Assembly (NCBI GenBank): GCA_012522575.1
Contig: JAAYKE010000056.1
Location: 1-58,461, forward strand
Direction of reading: 5' to 3'
Source: Armatimonadota bacterium
GTDB taxonomy: Bacteria; Armatimonadota; UBA5829
DNA: 58,461 nt
Part shown: positions 10,378 through 20,490 of the stretch, in pieces
Layout: the number at the start of each line of letters is the position of its first letter
Position numbering within the stretch: the stretch's first letter is position 1
The notes under the pieces: model-generated
Told to the model about the DNA's origin: nothing
Database searches by the model: none
The model's input: the letters and a program-made list of their open reading frames with translations, nothing else
Made by a program: the position numbers and the translations under genes

Positions 10378-10406
10378 TTGACTCTTGCCGGATTATGCGG
10401 CATACT
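10378..10406 (+). promoter_or_regulatory. Putative promoter for paralog 3 (TTGACT-N17-CATACT)
   Basis: Shared spacing and identical -10 hexamer with paralogs 1 and 2. Confidence 0.65.
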
Positions 10407-10529
10407 TAGGCTGGATAGCATTTTTTAATGAGCGCCTCCAGGCCGACCCGGCAGGCGCACCTTCCATGTGCCTCCTGCCTCGGCCTGCGCATTTGTGCGT
10501 AAAGGCAAATTATTGGATGAGGGGGTATT

Positions 10530-13500
10530 ATGAGAAAGTTTTGCGCTCAACGCTCCGTTTTGTTGGTCGCCATAGTGTTATTGGTATTTATGGCCAGCAT
10601 GGCTTATGCCAACACTGTGGTAGTTCGTTTCTTCGCCGATGGCAGACTGGTTACAGTCAACCGGGCAGTCTCAGACGGCGTTCCGTCTGCTGAGGCCGCA
10701 GTCCGGGCATTGGTTGCCGGGCCGTTTGTGGAAGAGGTTGCAGTAGGTCTCTATTCGCAAATCCCGGCCGGCACTAAAGTCAAAAAGCTCTCGATAGCGG
10801 GCAGTGTTGCCGAAATCGATCTTTCTTCGGAGGTTCTGACTGGCCTCGATGAAGTCCTTATAAAGGACATCTTCGATCAGTTCAGCTCCACTCTTGGCGA
10901 TTTCCCGTCCGTTGCCTCAATTAAACTCACCTGCAACGGCAAGCTCTTGTCATCCTATCTGTCGTCTGCTCCATCCATAGGAGAGGCCGCTGCTCCGCTC
11001 ATCAAGGGTAATGCAGTCGGCCTGAGCGGCAAGAAAATCTGCGTCGGAGCTTCGCACGGTCGATTCTGGAATGGCAGCGGCTGGTATTGGCAGCGCGGTG
11101 ATAGCTGCGGATTCGGCGAGGCGGTGCTTGAGGACACCAACAGCGTCAGGCTGGTGCAGTATCTCAAGCAGTATATCACCCAGGACAGCGGCACATTTTA
11201 CAGCGTGAGAGAGCTTACCGAAAGCAACTGCTGCCACTCAGCTACCGGTCTGGCCTGGTGGAAGATGTGTTCTCAATCGTGGCTGCGCAATATCGGCGTC
11301 CCATGTTCGGTATGGGGAAGCTACACCGGCAACTGCGGAGCTGATACCGCTGCGGCACGCGGCAACGACGATATCAGATGTCGTCCGCTTTATGCTGATT
11401 ACGTCGGCTCGAATATTTATATTGCTATGCACACCAACGCAGGCGGCGGCACCGGTACCGAGACTTTCCGCGATACAGCGATGGAAAAACCGGCCCACGT
11501 TGCCAACAGCCTTACGCTTGCTAACGCCGTGAATAATGGAATGGTCAACACCATCCGCAACACTTTCCCCGGTGAGTCCGGATGGGTCAATAGAGGTGTT
11601 AAGGATGGGCAGGGCAACTACGGCGAGATCCGCATCCCCAACCGACCTGCCATTCTCGTCGAGCTTGCTTTCCACGACCATTGCACCAGGGATGCTGTCT
11701 ACCTGAAGAACGAGTTCTTCCGATCTCTGACAATGTGGGGAGCCTACAGCGGAATCTGCTCATACTTCGGCAATACTCCCACTTGGGGCAAATATTCCTG
11801 CGAGTATGTCTCCGACACCATTCCGACGACTATGAATCCTGGTCAGACCTATAACGCCACCATCACCTACCGTAACCGTGGCGTGGTCTGGATGAGCGCA
11901 TACAACTTCAAGGTTGGCGCAGTATCAGCCAACGACCCTCTGATGACGACTCGGCTTTATCCCGTATCCGGGACGATCAAGCCGGGAAGCAATGCTACTT
12001 TCACTATCACTTTGAAGGCTCCCGCCACTGGCGGAGCCTATACCACACAGTGGCAGATGATTCGAGAAGGTTACGAGTGGTTCGGCCCGAAAGTTACAAA
12101 GAACGTAACTGTCGTCGACATTAACGACAACGAGCCGCCGACTGTTCCGACAAACCTGAAGCGTTCTTCGGCTACCAAGACCAGCATCAGCCTGAGCTGG
12201 ACCGCTTCCACAGACAACAATGCAGTTGCGGGCTATCGAATATATCGCAACGGCGCCCAGGTCGGCACTTCCGCCACCAACTCCTACACCGACTCCGGTT
12301 TGGCTGCCAACACAGGCTACACCTATCAGGTCGATGCCTATGACGCAAAACCGAACTACTCGGCAAAGAGCGCCGCGTTTGAGACCGGCACTGGCGGCAC
12401 GTGGACAGCAGAGGCTTCTATGTCCTGCTATACCCGCAGCGGCACTCCTGATGTATGCGGATATGGCGGCATCGCAGTCGGCTACAGCTCAACTGCAACC
12501 CTGCTTAGCAGACGCGGACTGGCTCAGTGGGATATGGACGGCGCGCCGACTCAGGCGGAAGCTCTGAACACATCAAACAGTGTTCGAGTGAAGCTGAATC
12601 AATACACCCAGTATAGCGCCACCAAAGAGGCGTCAATATCGTTGTATAAGGTAAACAACGATTGGAACCAAAGCAACGGCACCTGGAACAATGTCGGAAT
12701 TGGAGCCAAATACTCAGGCGCGACAGTGACGTGTGTTGATGTTGCCGACCGGACATGGCAATGGAACGGCAATACACAGGGCGTTCCTCCTGCCAATAGA
12801 GGCGTTTATATCAAAAACGATTCATCCGAATCCGACGCTAATTTCGCAAAAGTATTCGAAAGCGCCTACAACTCAGGCGCAACGGGCAAAGTTCCGAGGC
12901 TGGAGATAGACTACATCGACCTTACCGCGCCTAAAAACTGCTCCATCAAGATCAACGGGGGCGCGACTCATACCAAGTCAGCTACCGTTACCTTGACCCT
13001 TGCCGCGACTGACCCGCTCAGCGGTATGTCTCAGATGCAGTTCAGCACCAACGGTACGAGTTATTCTACCGCAGAGGCTTATGCGACCTCCAAGAGCTAC
13101 ACTCTTCCGTCTGGCGATGGATCCAAGACGGTCTACGTGAAGTTCAAGGATAAGGTCGGCAACTGGTCTGCGGCCGTATCCTCATCGATCATTCTGGACA
13201 CGGTTGCTCCGACAATCAGCATATCAAACCCGTCGGAGTCGTCGACCAATGTTGGTCCGGTGGCCTACACGGTGACTTATGCCGGAGCCAGTGAAATTAC
13301 TCTGGCCAACAGCAATATCACGCTCAACAAGACCGATTCCGCCAACGCGGGATCGATAGCCGTCAGCGGAACGGGACTGACCAGCCGAATAGTGACTCTC
13401 TCTGAAATTACAGGCAATGGAACCCTTGGTATCTCCATCGCCTCTGGAACAGCCAAAGACGAGGCGGGCAACCTTTGCGCGGCTGCCGGGCCGAGCGTTG

Positions 13501-13790
13501 TCTTTGATGTATTCAGCCATATCGACTCCTATGGTATGAGCAATAAGGCAGCCTGGGATGCGATCATGAGCAACGCAGCGGCAGGCAAGGCGTTTACCCT
13601 GTGGGGTAAGGTTACTGCGCCGATTGATGCCAACAGCTTCTTTGTTGATGACGGTTCCGGTATGCCGATAAAGATCAACTTTGCGAACCACGGATTCAGC
13701 GCATCTGACTACGTGTCCGCAACCGGAGCGCTTGACGTGAGCGGTTCCGCGCCTGTTATGAACGCGCTTACAATTAAAAAGCAGAACTAG
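10530..13790 (+). CDS. GerMN-amidase-NBR1 Ig-FN3 giant secreted protein with divergent C-terminal half (DNRLRE-like and Ig-like modules) (paralog 3)
   Basis: N-terminal ~600 aa collinear with paralogs 1-2; then 'WTAEASMSCYTRSGTPDVCGYGGIAVGYSS...RRGLAQWDM' resembles a DNRLRE module; C-terminal OB-like 'FTLWGKVTAPIDANSFFVDDGSG'. Confidence 0.8.
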   Translation: MRKFCAQRSVLLVAIVLLVFMASMAYANTVVVRFFADGRLVTVNRAVSDGVPSAEAAVRALVAGPFVEEVAVGLYSQIPAGTKVKKLSIAGSVAEIDLSSEVLTGLDEVLIKDIFDQFSSTLGDFPSVASIKLTCNGKLLSSYLSSAPSIGEAAAPLIKGNAVGLSGKKICVGASHGRFWNGSGWYWQRGDSCGFGEAVLEDTNSVRLVQYLKQYITQDSGTFYSVRELTESNCCHSATGLAWWKMCSQSWLRNIGVPCSVWGSYTGNCGADTAAARGNDDIRCRPLYADYVGSNIYIAMHTNAGGGTGTETFRDTAMEKPAHVANSLTLANAVNNGMVNTIRNTFPGESGWVNRGVKDGQGNYGEIRIPNRPAILVELAFHDHCTRDAVYLKNEFFRSLTMWGAYSGICSYFGNTPTWGKYSCEYVSDTIPTTMNPGQTYNATITYRNRGVVWMSAYNFKVGAVSANDPLMTTRLYPVSGTIKPGSNATFTITLKAPATGGAYTTQWQMIREGYEWFGPKVTKNVTVVDINDNEPPTVPTNLKRSSATKTSISLSWTASTDNNAVAGYRIYRNGAQVGTSATNSYTDSGLAANTGYTYQVDAYDAKPNYSAKSAAFETGTGGTWTAEASMSCYTRSGTPDVCGYGGIAVGYSSTATLLSRRGLAQWDMDGAPTQAEALNTSNSVRVKLNQYTQYSATKEASISLYKVNNDWNQSNGTWNNVGIGAKYSGATVTCVDVADRTWQWNGNTQGVPPANRGVYIKNDSSESDANFAKVFESAYNSGATGKVPRLEIDYIDLTAPKNCSIKINGGATHTKSATVTLTLAATDPLSGMSQMQFSTNGTSYSTAEAYATSKSYTLPSGDGSKTVYVKFKDKVGNWSAAVSSSIILDTVAPTISISNPSESSTNVGPVAYTVTYAGASEITLANSNITLNKTDSANAGSIAVSGTGLTSRIVTLSEITGNGTLGISIASGTAKDEAGNLCAAAGPSVVFDVFSHIDSYGMSNKAAWDAIMSNAAAGKAFTLWGKVTAPIDANSFFVDDGSGMPIKINFANHGFSASDYVSATGALDVSGSAPVMNALTIKKQN

Positions 13791-13808
13791 TAAGCCTTGT
13801 CAGTATAT

Positions 13809-13870
13809 GTCCGGCACATTCGACCGGACACGCTATGCGGCCTGTCCCTGATCCGGGGCGGGCCGCAATT
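13809..13870 (+). terminator. Two consecutive hairpins after paralog 3
   Basis: TGTCCGG...CCGGACA followed by GCGGCCtGTCCC...GGGGCGGGCCGC. Confidence 0.5.
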
Positions 13871-13959
13871 ATATTACGGGGAACCTTAGCGAAGGAAGAA
13901 AGATGAAATGGCTGGAAGTATTGAATAGCAAAAGCTTGAAAGAGCAAACGGAGGAAATA

Positions 13960-16830
13960 ATGAGAGCGGCGTGGGTGATCTTGCTTGTCGTGGCGATCTT
14001 CATCACGGCAATGACCGCAGCATACGCTGCAAAGGGCAAAATGGAGACAACTAAAATGGTCGGTAAGACTGATTTCGTGCTCGAAAACGATTATGTTAAG
14101 TGGGTTGTGGCTGCTGATGGCCTCAATCAGAGCTTCATCGACAAAACGACAGGCAAGGATTATCTCAAAAAGGAAGCAGCATCCAAATTTGCTGTTGTCA
14201 AGAAAGCTGATAAGTACTATCAGGCATCGCGGGTTTCACAGGCAAACGGAGAGATCACGATTGACTTTGCCGACTCAGGGGTCAGCGCAGTATTCAAAGT
14301 CGAGTCGAAGAAGAACTACGCCACCGTTGAAGTAGTCTCTGTGACCGGCGAAGGGGTGCAGGAGCTTACTTTTGGCTATGTCGAGCTTAATTTGTCTGGA
14401 GATCCGTCCGAACCGTTCGGGTGCTGTTCGCTGGGACTCAATTTGCAGACAAGGGCGGTCGATATCCCTGGTCCCTGCGGCAGACTTAAAGTGATGTGCT
14501 ATCCCCGGTTTGGCTTTGCAGGAGCGAAGGTCGCCGTGGTAGCCTGCCCGATGGACAAGTTCAGGCCGATTATGCAACAGGTCGTCACGGATGCGACGGA
14601 TATGCCGAAATCGCCTCTCGGAGGGCCGTGGGCGCTGGACTCTGAGATCGCAAGAGGGTCGTATCTCTTCAACTTCGACGGCATCACCGAGGCCAGTGTA
14701 GACCAGTGGATCGAGGTCACCAAGCTGCTTGGCGTCAATCAAATCGACTTCCACGGAGGCAGTTCGTTCAGGTTCGGCGACTGCCGTCCTAACCCGGGAC
14801 TATATCCAAACGGTCGAGCCAGCCTCAAAGCCGTGATCGACAGGCTGCATGCCGCCGGAATCAAGGCCGGGCTGCACCCTTACGCTTTCTTTATGGACAA
14901 GACCTGCGATTGGGTCACGCCTGTTCCCGATCCAAGGCTCGGCAAAGATGCGACCTTTACCCTTTCTCAGGATATCTCCGCAGAATCTACCGATGTGCCC
15001 GTTGTGGAATCCACGGAAAATATGTCGACCATCACCGGCTTCTTTACGCGCAACAGCGTCACATTGATGGTCGATCAGGAACTTATTATCTACAGCGATA
15101 TCTCAAAAACCTCTCCGTATGCGTTCACCAAATGCACGCGAGGAGCGCACGGCACTAAGATTTCGGCTCACGCGAAGGGAGCCAAGGTCCATCACCTCAC
15201 CGAGTGCTTCGGCTATATCGCTCCCGATGGGGACTCAACCCTGCTTGCCGAGGTCGCGCAGTCCGTCGCCGATACCTACAACGAATGCGGCTTCGATATG
15301 ATTTATCTCGATGCCCTCGACGGGGAGGATGTGCTCGGAGGGCCGGGCAATGGATGGCATTATGGCGCGAAGTTTGTTTGGGAGTTGGCGAAACGACTCG
15401 ACAAGCCCTCACTTATGGAGATGTCCACATTCCATCCTCACCTTTGGTGCGTTCGCTCGCGAATCGGCGCGATGGACTTCCCGACCCGAAGCCAGAAACG
15501 CTTCATAGACCTGCACTGCCACGGCGTTCCGGGACACGAGCATGCCTTCGGAAACGTCGCTGCGGTGCGAATGATGCTGCCCGCGCAGTTGGGCTGGTGG
15601 ACGCTGCATACGGCGGGCGACATACAGGTCGAGCGGTCTTTCCCGGACGACATAGAATACCTGATGTGCCGATGCCTTGCCACAAATACCGGGTTCGCAA
15701 TAATGGCGATCAATCCGAGCACTATCAAAAGCGTGCCGCTGTATGCGAGCCTTGCTCCGATATTCAAAAACTACGAAGAACTCCGCCACGCGAATTATTT
15801 CCCGGAATCGGTCAGAAAGAAGCTCGACAAGCCGGGCGCGGAGTTCACTCTGGATAAGGACGCCGATGACAAATGGCAGCTCTATCCGGTCAAATATGAC
15901 AAGCGCAAGGTCACTGAGGCCGACGCTTCCTGGATATCCGGCAACCCGTATCAGGAACAGCAGCCGCGCATTCGCATAGAGGCGCTGATGTCCGCTGCGC
16001 CTTACGATTCCCCTGACGCGGTCACTTTGATTGACTTCGACAAACTCGACGAGTTCGACGACCGATCCGCAAAAGAGGGCGTCGCTGCGGAGCTTGAGGT
16101 ATCCGAGCTTCATAAAAAGGAAGGCGTCAGCGGCAAGTTCTATGCGTGGAGCACACTCGATAAACCTAATGGATCCTGGGTGAAAATCGGCAGGAAGTTC
16201 GAGCCATCGCTGAATTTGGGTGACAAGCAGGCTATCGGAGTATGGGTCTACGGCGACGGCAAAGGGCAGTTGCTCAACCTGCAGGTGATGAGTCCCCCGC
16301 ATCTCGCCTGGGGCATCGGGGATCACTATATAAAGGTAGACTTCACCGGGTGGAAATATTTTGAACTGATCGAGCCTGAGGCCGGAAACATTCAGGACTA
16401 CTTCTGGCCATACAGCCTGACCGTCTACGGCATCTACCGCGAGAAGGTCAACTACGGCAGCGTCGGCTCCGTGTCGCTGTGGTATAACAACCTGCCGCAA
16501 TATGATCAGGCGGAGTGCTACCTCAGCCCTGTCAAGGCTCTGCCTCTGGTCAAGGGCAAGCTCATCAATCCGAAGGTTACGATCAACGGCGAGACGATTA
16601 CCTTCCCTGTCGAGCTGGACAGCTACAGCTATCTGGAGTTCACATCGATGTCTGACTGCAAAGTCTACGGCCCTACCGGCGATGTGATAGCTGAGGTTCA
16701 ACCGCAGGGAGAGGCCCCGACTCTGAAATCCGGAGCCAACAGGGTGAAGTTCGCCTGCGAAACCGAGCCCGGAGTAAGCGCAAGAGCACATGTGACCGTT
16801 ATAACAAGAAACAGCGATCCTCTGCGCTAG
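13960..16830 (+). CDS. Secreted glycoside-hydrolase-like TIM-barrel protein
   Basis: Start moved from 13903 to 13960 (ggaggaaata RBS, MRAAWVILLVVAIFITAMTAAYAA signal peptide); 'GLNQSFIDKTTGKDYL', 'VNQIDFHGGSSFRFGD', 'AGIKAGLHPYAFF', 'FDMIYLDALDGED' resemble retaining GH barrels; family not assignable by eye. Confidence 0.65.
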   Translation: MRAAWVILLVVAIFITAMTAAYAAKGKMETTKMVGKTDFVLENDYVKWVVAADGLNQSFIDKTTGKDYLKKEAASKFAVVKKADKYYQASRVSQANGEITIDFADSGVSAVFKVESKKNYATVEVVSVTGEGVQELTFGYVELNLSGDPSEPFGCCSLGLNLQTRAVDIPGPCGRLKVMCYPRFGFAGAKVAVVACPMDKFRPIMQQVVTDATDMPKSPLGGPWALDSEIARGSYLFNFDGITEASVDQWIEVTKLLGVNQIDFHGGSSFRFGDCRPNPGLYPNGRASLKAVIDRLHAAGIKAGLHPYAFFMDKTCDWVTPVPDPRLGKDATFTLSQDISAESTDVPVVESTENMSTITGFFTRNSVTLMVDQELIIYSDISKTSPYAFTKCTRGAHGTKISAHAKGAKVHHLTECFGYIAPDGDSTLLAEVAQSVADTYNECGFDMIYLDALDGEDVLGGPGNGWHYGAKFVWELAKRLDKPSLMEMSTFHPHLWCVRSRIGAMDFPTRSQKRFIDLHCHGVPGHEHAFGNVAAVRMMLPAQLGWWTLHTAGDIQVERSFPDDIEYLMCRCLATNTGFAIMAINPSTIKSVPLYASLAPIFKNYEELRHANYFPESVRKKLDKPGAEFTLDKDADDKWQLYPVKYDKRKVTEADASWISGNPYQEQQPRIRIEALMSAAPYDSPDAVTLIDFDKLDEFDDRSAKEGVAAELEVSELHKKEGVSGKFYAWSTLDKPNGSWVKIGRKFEPSLNLGDKQAIGVWVYGDGKGQLLNLQVMSPPHLAWGIGDHYIKVDFTGWKYFELIEPEAGNIQDYFWPYSLTVYGIYREKVNYGSVGSVSLWYNNLPQYDQAECYLSPVKALPLVKGKLINPKVTINGETITFPVELDSYSYLEFTSMSDCKVYGPTGDVIAEVQPQGEAPTLKSGANRVKFACETEPGVSARAHVTVITRNSDPLR

Positions 16831-16853
16831 TAAAACTGCATAAACACACGAAT

Positions 16854-16876
16854 GGGGGCGATCCGAAATCGCCCCC
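16854..16876 (+). terminator. Hairpin terminator
   Basis: GGGGGCGAT-ccgaa-ATCGCCCCC. Confidence 0.65.
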
Positions 16877-17048
16877 GATATTTTCCCATCCCGGATATAG
16901 CTCACTTCGGGTTTCTCTATATTCGGGAAACTGCCATATCGCCGCACCCAAAATCCTCACAGAACTAAACAGCTTTGCCCATCGTCAAAGAAATATACCG
17001 GTTATATAACTTGACAAATGCAAAAATCTGTTCATATACTGTGATTGG

Positions 17049-17216
17049 TAACAGCTCACAATTCGTAAGTGGTTGTATTGGCTGGTCTCTGTTCCAGCCG
17101 CACAAAATATGTCATTTCGAACGTAGTGAGAAATCTGCTTTTCGTTAATCGCGAAAGTCCCAAAGAAGCGAAACCCGGAAAAAAGCAGATTCCTCGGCAT
17201 TTGCCTCGGAATGACA
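17049..17216 (+). repeat. MITE-like intergenic palindromic repeat, copy 1
   Basis: Core TGTCATTTCGA...GAGAAATCTGCTTTT / AAAAGCAGATTCCTC...CGGAATGACA (17110-17216); inverted copy at 23489-23655. Confidence 0.8.
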
Positions 17217-17315
17217 ATTTACTTGACGCATTCACAATGCTTGCAAACTTTCCTTTGCATTAAATGAGATATACCGTTTAGTATAACGTCTTTACATGAT
17301 ATGGAGGTGGTTGAT

Positions 17316-18959
17316 ATGCGTAGACTGACCATCATAATGATTTGTTTAATTATTGCCACCGCAGTCATCGCTGGAGCGTCCCAACGACGACCCGATCACA
17401 GCTCAAAAGAGAGCAAGAGCGAAACGACTTCAACCGTGACTGCACCGAGTTCTGCGCGAGTATCTGGCCCGTCATATTCTGCGCCCAGAAACACCGCGAC
17501 GGGTGGAAGTAGTTCACCCGCGAGATATACGCCAAGCCCGGCTGCGACTCCTCAGCCGGACAGGAGCACATATACCCGCGTCGAAAGCCGACCGAGTGTG
17601 ACAGCCGCTCCCAGACCCGCTCCCGTCAGAACCGAGCCTGCTGCCCGCCCCGATAGCCATCGGCCAATCGGATCAAGCTATCAGCGCCCCAGTAGCCCGA
17701 CCCCTGACACTTCTAGGCAGGCTCCGGCAGCCACTCTAACAGACAGCACAACCAGGCCGAGCGGCAGAACAAGCCACTATAGTTCGGGCGGATCGAGAGA
17801 TAGCGGCTACCGCGACCACGGGCCGAGCAACATCCCAGGGGCTGCAAAAACGAGTGAAGCCGTTCTCTATCCCGGCGTCGATACGCAAAAAAAGCCAGAG
17901 ATAACGAGACCGCGTCCCACTTCGCCTGCCGACAGATCGACCCAAAAGCCTGAGGTAACCAGGCCGCGTCCTACTTCGCCTGTCGATAGATCGACCCGGG
18001 GTTCGGAAAAAATCACAGCCGAGCCTGCGACATCGAGCAGCCGAGTAGCCAGACCCGAAACAACTAATCGCGCACCTGCGATGACCGATAACAGGCCGAT
18101 CAGATCCGGGACGAAAGATGACAAATCCATATATCGACCGGATGGTTCTCGCACCAGCGCTCAGCGGGATTCTGGCAATTCGGTTAACAGTCCCAGCAAG
18201 TCTGCTGCGAACAATCTCAGCCAGGCGACAACCAGAACATCTAGCGCTCGCTTGAGCACGCGCGTGCTGGGATACAGGCCGGCTCTGCCTCGAACCACAA
18301 AGTATGTCGTAGGATATCGACCAGCGGTAACATACGTGCCGCCGACCTACAGGCCGCCGGTATATCGAACGGGATTCTACTACTATCCCGCGACATATTA
18401 CGACAGGCCGTGCTATTTCGCATACTGGGCGCCCATTTATGCGCCGGGCTTCAGCTACCGGTCGGTATATTTCAGCTTTGGATTGTTCCCATACGTGACG
18501 GTAACGCGCATATCCAGCTTGTCATATACCAGGGTAAACTATGTCTCCACGCCGATCTATATCGATGGCACATACTATCACAACTCACGGTATGACAGGG
18601 TAGATGATACGCTATCCGATATCCGAAGCGCCTGGATTTCCGGCAGATACGATCTTATAGAGAGGCATGTTCGCGCGGATCGATCGATTGCCGTGCTCCT
18701 TGACGGACAATACGACTACTCTATAGTAGGCGATGACTATCTCGCGATGACCAGAGACGCCCTCGGCGACCTCGAAACCACCGGGTTTGTGTGGAACAAG
18801 GTGCGCGAGCGAGCCGATGGAACGCTGACCGCATTTGGGGAGCATTCGTTCTGGTCTGCAGATAATGTGCGCACTGTATACGTGTCGTACACGTTCCAAA
18901 AAGTCGGAAGCTCCTACTACATCACAGAGGTAGGATCATCCGACTACAGACTGGATTGA
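17316..18959 (+). CDS. Secreted Ser/Pro/Thr/Arg-rich protein with Tyr-rich middle and folded C-terminal domain
   Basis: RBS ggaggt then ATG at 17316; signal peptide; tandem 'KPEITRPRPTSPADRSTQ/KPEVTRPRPTSPVDRSTR'; C-terminal ~110 aa of normal composition. Confidence 0.75.
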   Translation: MRRLTIIMICLIIATAVIAGASQRRPDHSSKESKSETTSTVTAPSSARVSGPSYSAPRNTATGGSSSPARYTPSPAATPQPDRSTYTRVESRPSVTAAPRPAPVRTEPAARPDSHRPIGSSYQRPSSPTPDTSRQAPAATLTDSTTRPSGRTSHYSSGGSRDSGYRDHGPSNIPGAAKTSEAVLYPGVDTQKKPEITRPRPTSPADRSTQKPEVTRPRPTSPVDRSTRGSEKITAEPATSSSRVARPETTNRAPAMTDNRPIRSGTKDDKSIYRPDGSRTSAQRDSGNSVNSPSKSAANNLSQATTRTSSARLSTRVLGYRPALPRTTKYVVGYRPAVTYVPPTYRPPVYRTGFYYYPATYYDRPCYFAYWAPIYAPGFSYRSVYFSFGLFPYVTVTRISSLSYTRVNYVSTPIYIDGTYYHNSRYDRVDDTLSDIRSAWISGRYDLIERHVRADRSIAVLLDGQYDYSIVGDDYLAMTRDALGDLETTGFVWNKVRERADGTLTAFGEHSFWSADNVRTVYVSYTFQKVGSSYYITEVGSSDYRLD

Positions 18960-18996
18960 TCTCAGACAGGGAAGTCAGTAACGCATATAACATAAA

Positions 18997-19024
18997 GCCC
19001 GGATTATGATCCCATAGTCCGGGC
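18997..19024 (+). terminator. Rho-independent-like terminator
   Basis: GCCCGGATTATG-atc-CCATAGTCCGGGC followed by gatttgttttt. Confidence 0.7.
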
Positions 19025-19075
19025 GATTTGTTTTTGAGACCCCAAAAGTATAGTGAGATATTTTCTCATTAGCGG

Positions 19076-19103
19076 TTGACAATTGCAGTGTTTGTGCCAT
19101 AAT
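19076..19103 (+). promoter_or_regulatory. Putative promoter of the RloA-RloB pair (TTGACA-N16-CATAAT)
   Basis: Consensus -35 and near-consensus -10 upstream of ATG 19146. Confidence 0.55.
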
Positions 19104-19145
19104 ACAATATATCCAAGCAATATTATCTCGTTAGGAGCCAATAAA

Positions 19146-20489
19146 ATGTTAGTGAGTTTTTCGCTGGAAAACTGGATGTCTTTTCGCGATGAGACCACTT
19201 TTTCTATGGTTGCCAGTAGGGAGCGTCAGCACGGAAACAGAGTTCCCCGGCTCCAGAAATACAAGACAAGAATTTTGCCTATAGCGGCGATTTATGGTGG
19301 GAATGCGTCTGGAAAAACTAATTTCTTTTCAGCGCTGAGTTTCGCACAGTGGTTAATTGTCAGAGGCACTCAGCCTGATAGCTTGATACCTGTTTCCCCG
19401 TTTCTTTTGGATTCCAGCGCTGAACGTCGCCCATCAAAATTTCGTTTTGAACTGCTGATAGATGAGAATATTTACGAATACAGCTTTGCTGTTACCTACA
19501 AAGAGATCGTAGAGGAAAAATTTGTATTGGTAACTGGCAACAGCGAAAAAGTGATATATCATCGAATCAACCAAAAACCTAGTGTCGGTTTCAATGAAGA
19601 TGCTTCATTCATAAAGCGCGTTTTCGAAAGTACCCGGGATAATCAGCTTTGGCTAACCAATTTGGTGTCATTGAAAGTAGACAGATTTCGTCCGGTATAC
19701 GATTGGTTCAAAGATGTTCTTGAATTGGTGGCGCCGGATTCTCGCTTCAAGCCATTCGATCTTTTCTATGATGATGAGCACCCGCTGTTCTCCACCATGA
19801 ATGAGTTGCTGAAGCAGTTTGATACTGGTATCGCGCGCTTGGGTGGTGAGGATGTCCCGTTCAGCAATATACCTTTGTCGCGTTCATTGGCGACCAAATT
19901 GCAGGAAGATGTCAAAGAGGGAGATAGCGTAGGTATAATAAGTGAGCCGGGGGGCGATCGATTCGTCGTGACACGCAAAGGCGAGGAGTTGGTGGCAAAA
20001 AGACTTGTCACGTATCACCCGAAAACTGATGGCACCGAGGTCACATTTGATGTTCGTAAAGAATCGGATGGTTCGAAGCGTGTAATTGATTTATTACCTG
20101 CCTTTCTTGAACTGTCGGCTCCAAATGCAAAAAAAGTATACATTGTTGATGAGGTCGATCGTAGCCTGCACACGCAATTAACTCGTGCCTTGCTTGAAAT
20201 GTACTTGTCAACTTGCACCACAGATAGCAGGGCGCAGTTGCTGTTTACTACCCACGATGTTTTGCTTATGGATCAAGATCTCCTTCGAAGGGATGAAATG
20301 TGGGTGGCTGAACGCGATGCGTCTGGAGCGTCTACTATGTTCTCATTCAGTGAATACAAGGAGATTCGATACGACAAGGATATTCAAAAAAGCTATTTGC
20401 AAGGTCGATTGGGCGGAACACCACGAATACTATTGGGAGGAGCATTGGCAAACAGGTGTCTTACGGAGCCAAACGAGAAGGAAGGTTAA
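19146..20489 (+). CDS. AAA-family ATPase, RloA/AbiLi-like
   Basis: [24 protein letters not shown]; Walker A '[16 protein letters not shown]'; Walker B '[14 protein letters not shown]'; '[13 protein letters not shown]'. Confidence 0.85.
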   Translation: MLVSFSLENWMSFRDETTFSMVASRERQHGNRVPRLQKYKTRILPIAAIYGGNASGKTNFFSALSFAQWLIVRGTQPDSLIPVSPFLLDSSAERRPSKFRFELLIDENIYEYSFAVTYKEIVEEKFVLVTGNSEKVIYHRINQKPSVGFNEDASFIKRVFESTRDNQLWLTNLVSLKVDRFRPVYDWFKDVLELVAPDSRFKPFDLFYDDEHPLFSTMNELLKQFDTGIARLGGEDVPFSNIPLSRSLATKLQEDVKEGDSVGIISEPGGDRFVVTRKGEELVAKRLVTYHPKTDGTEVTFDVRKESDGSKRVIDLLPAFLELSAPNAKKVYIVDEVDRSLHTQLTRALLEMYLSTCTTDSRAQLLFTTHDVLLMDQDLLRRDEMWVAERDASGASTMFSFSEYKEIRYDKDIQKSYLQGRLGGTPRILLGGALANRCLTEPNEKEG

Positions 20490-20490
20490 T

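Noticed and set aside
2627-13790. Three paralogs as one frameshifted or misassembled gene
   Set aside because: Each has its own promoter, RBS, signal peptide and terminator-like hairpin, and they differ throughout
15409-16947. 512-aa antisense ORF over the glycoside-hydrolase-like gene
   Set aside because: Fully antisense to a better-supported CDS with signal peptide, RBS and barrel motifs; mirrored-codon artefact with no recognisable domain
17301-17315. ORF-track start ATG at 17301
   Set aside because: That ATG contains the GGAGGT ribosome-binding site; ATG 17316 is better
17889-18000. Tandem repeat as CRISPR-like array
   Set aside because: Only two 54-nt in-frame coding units; protein repeat
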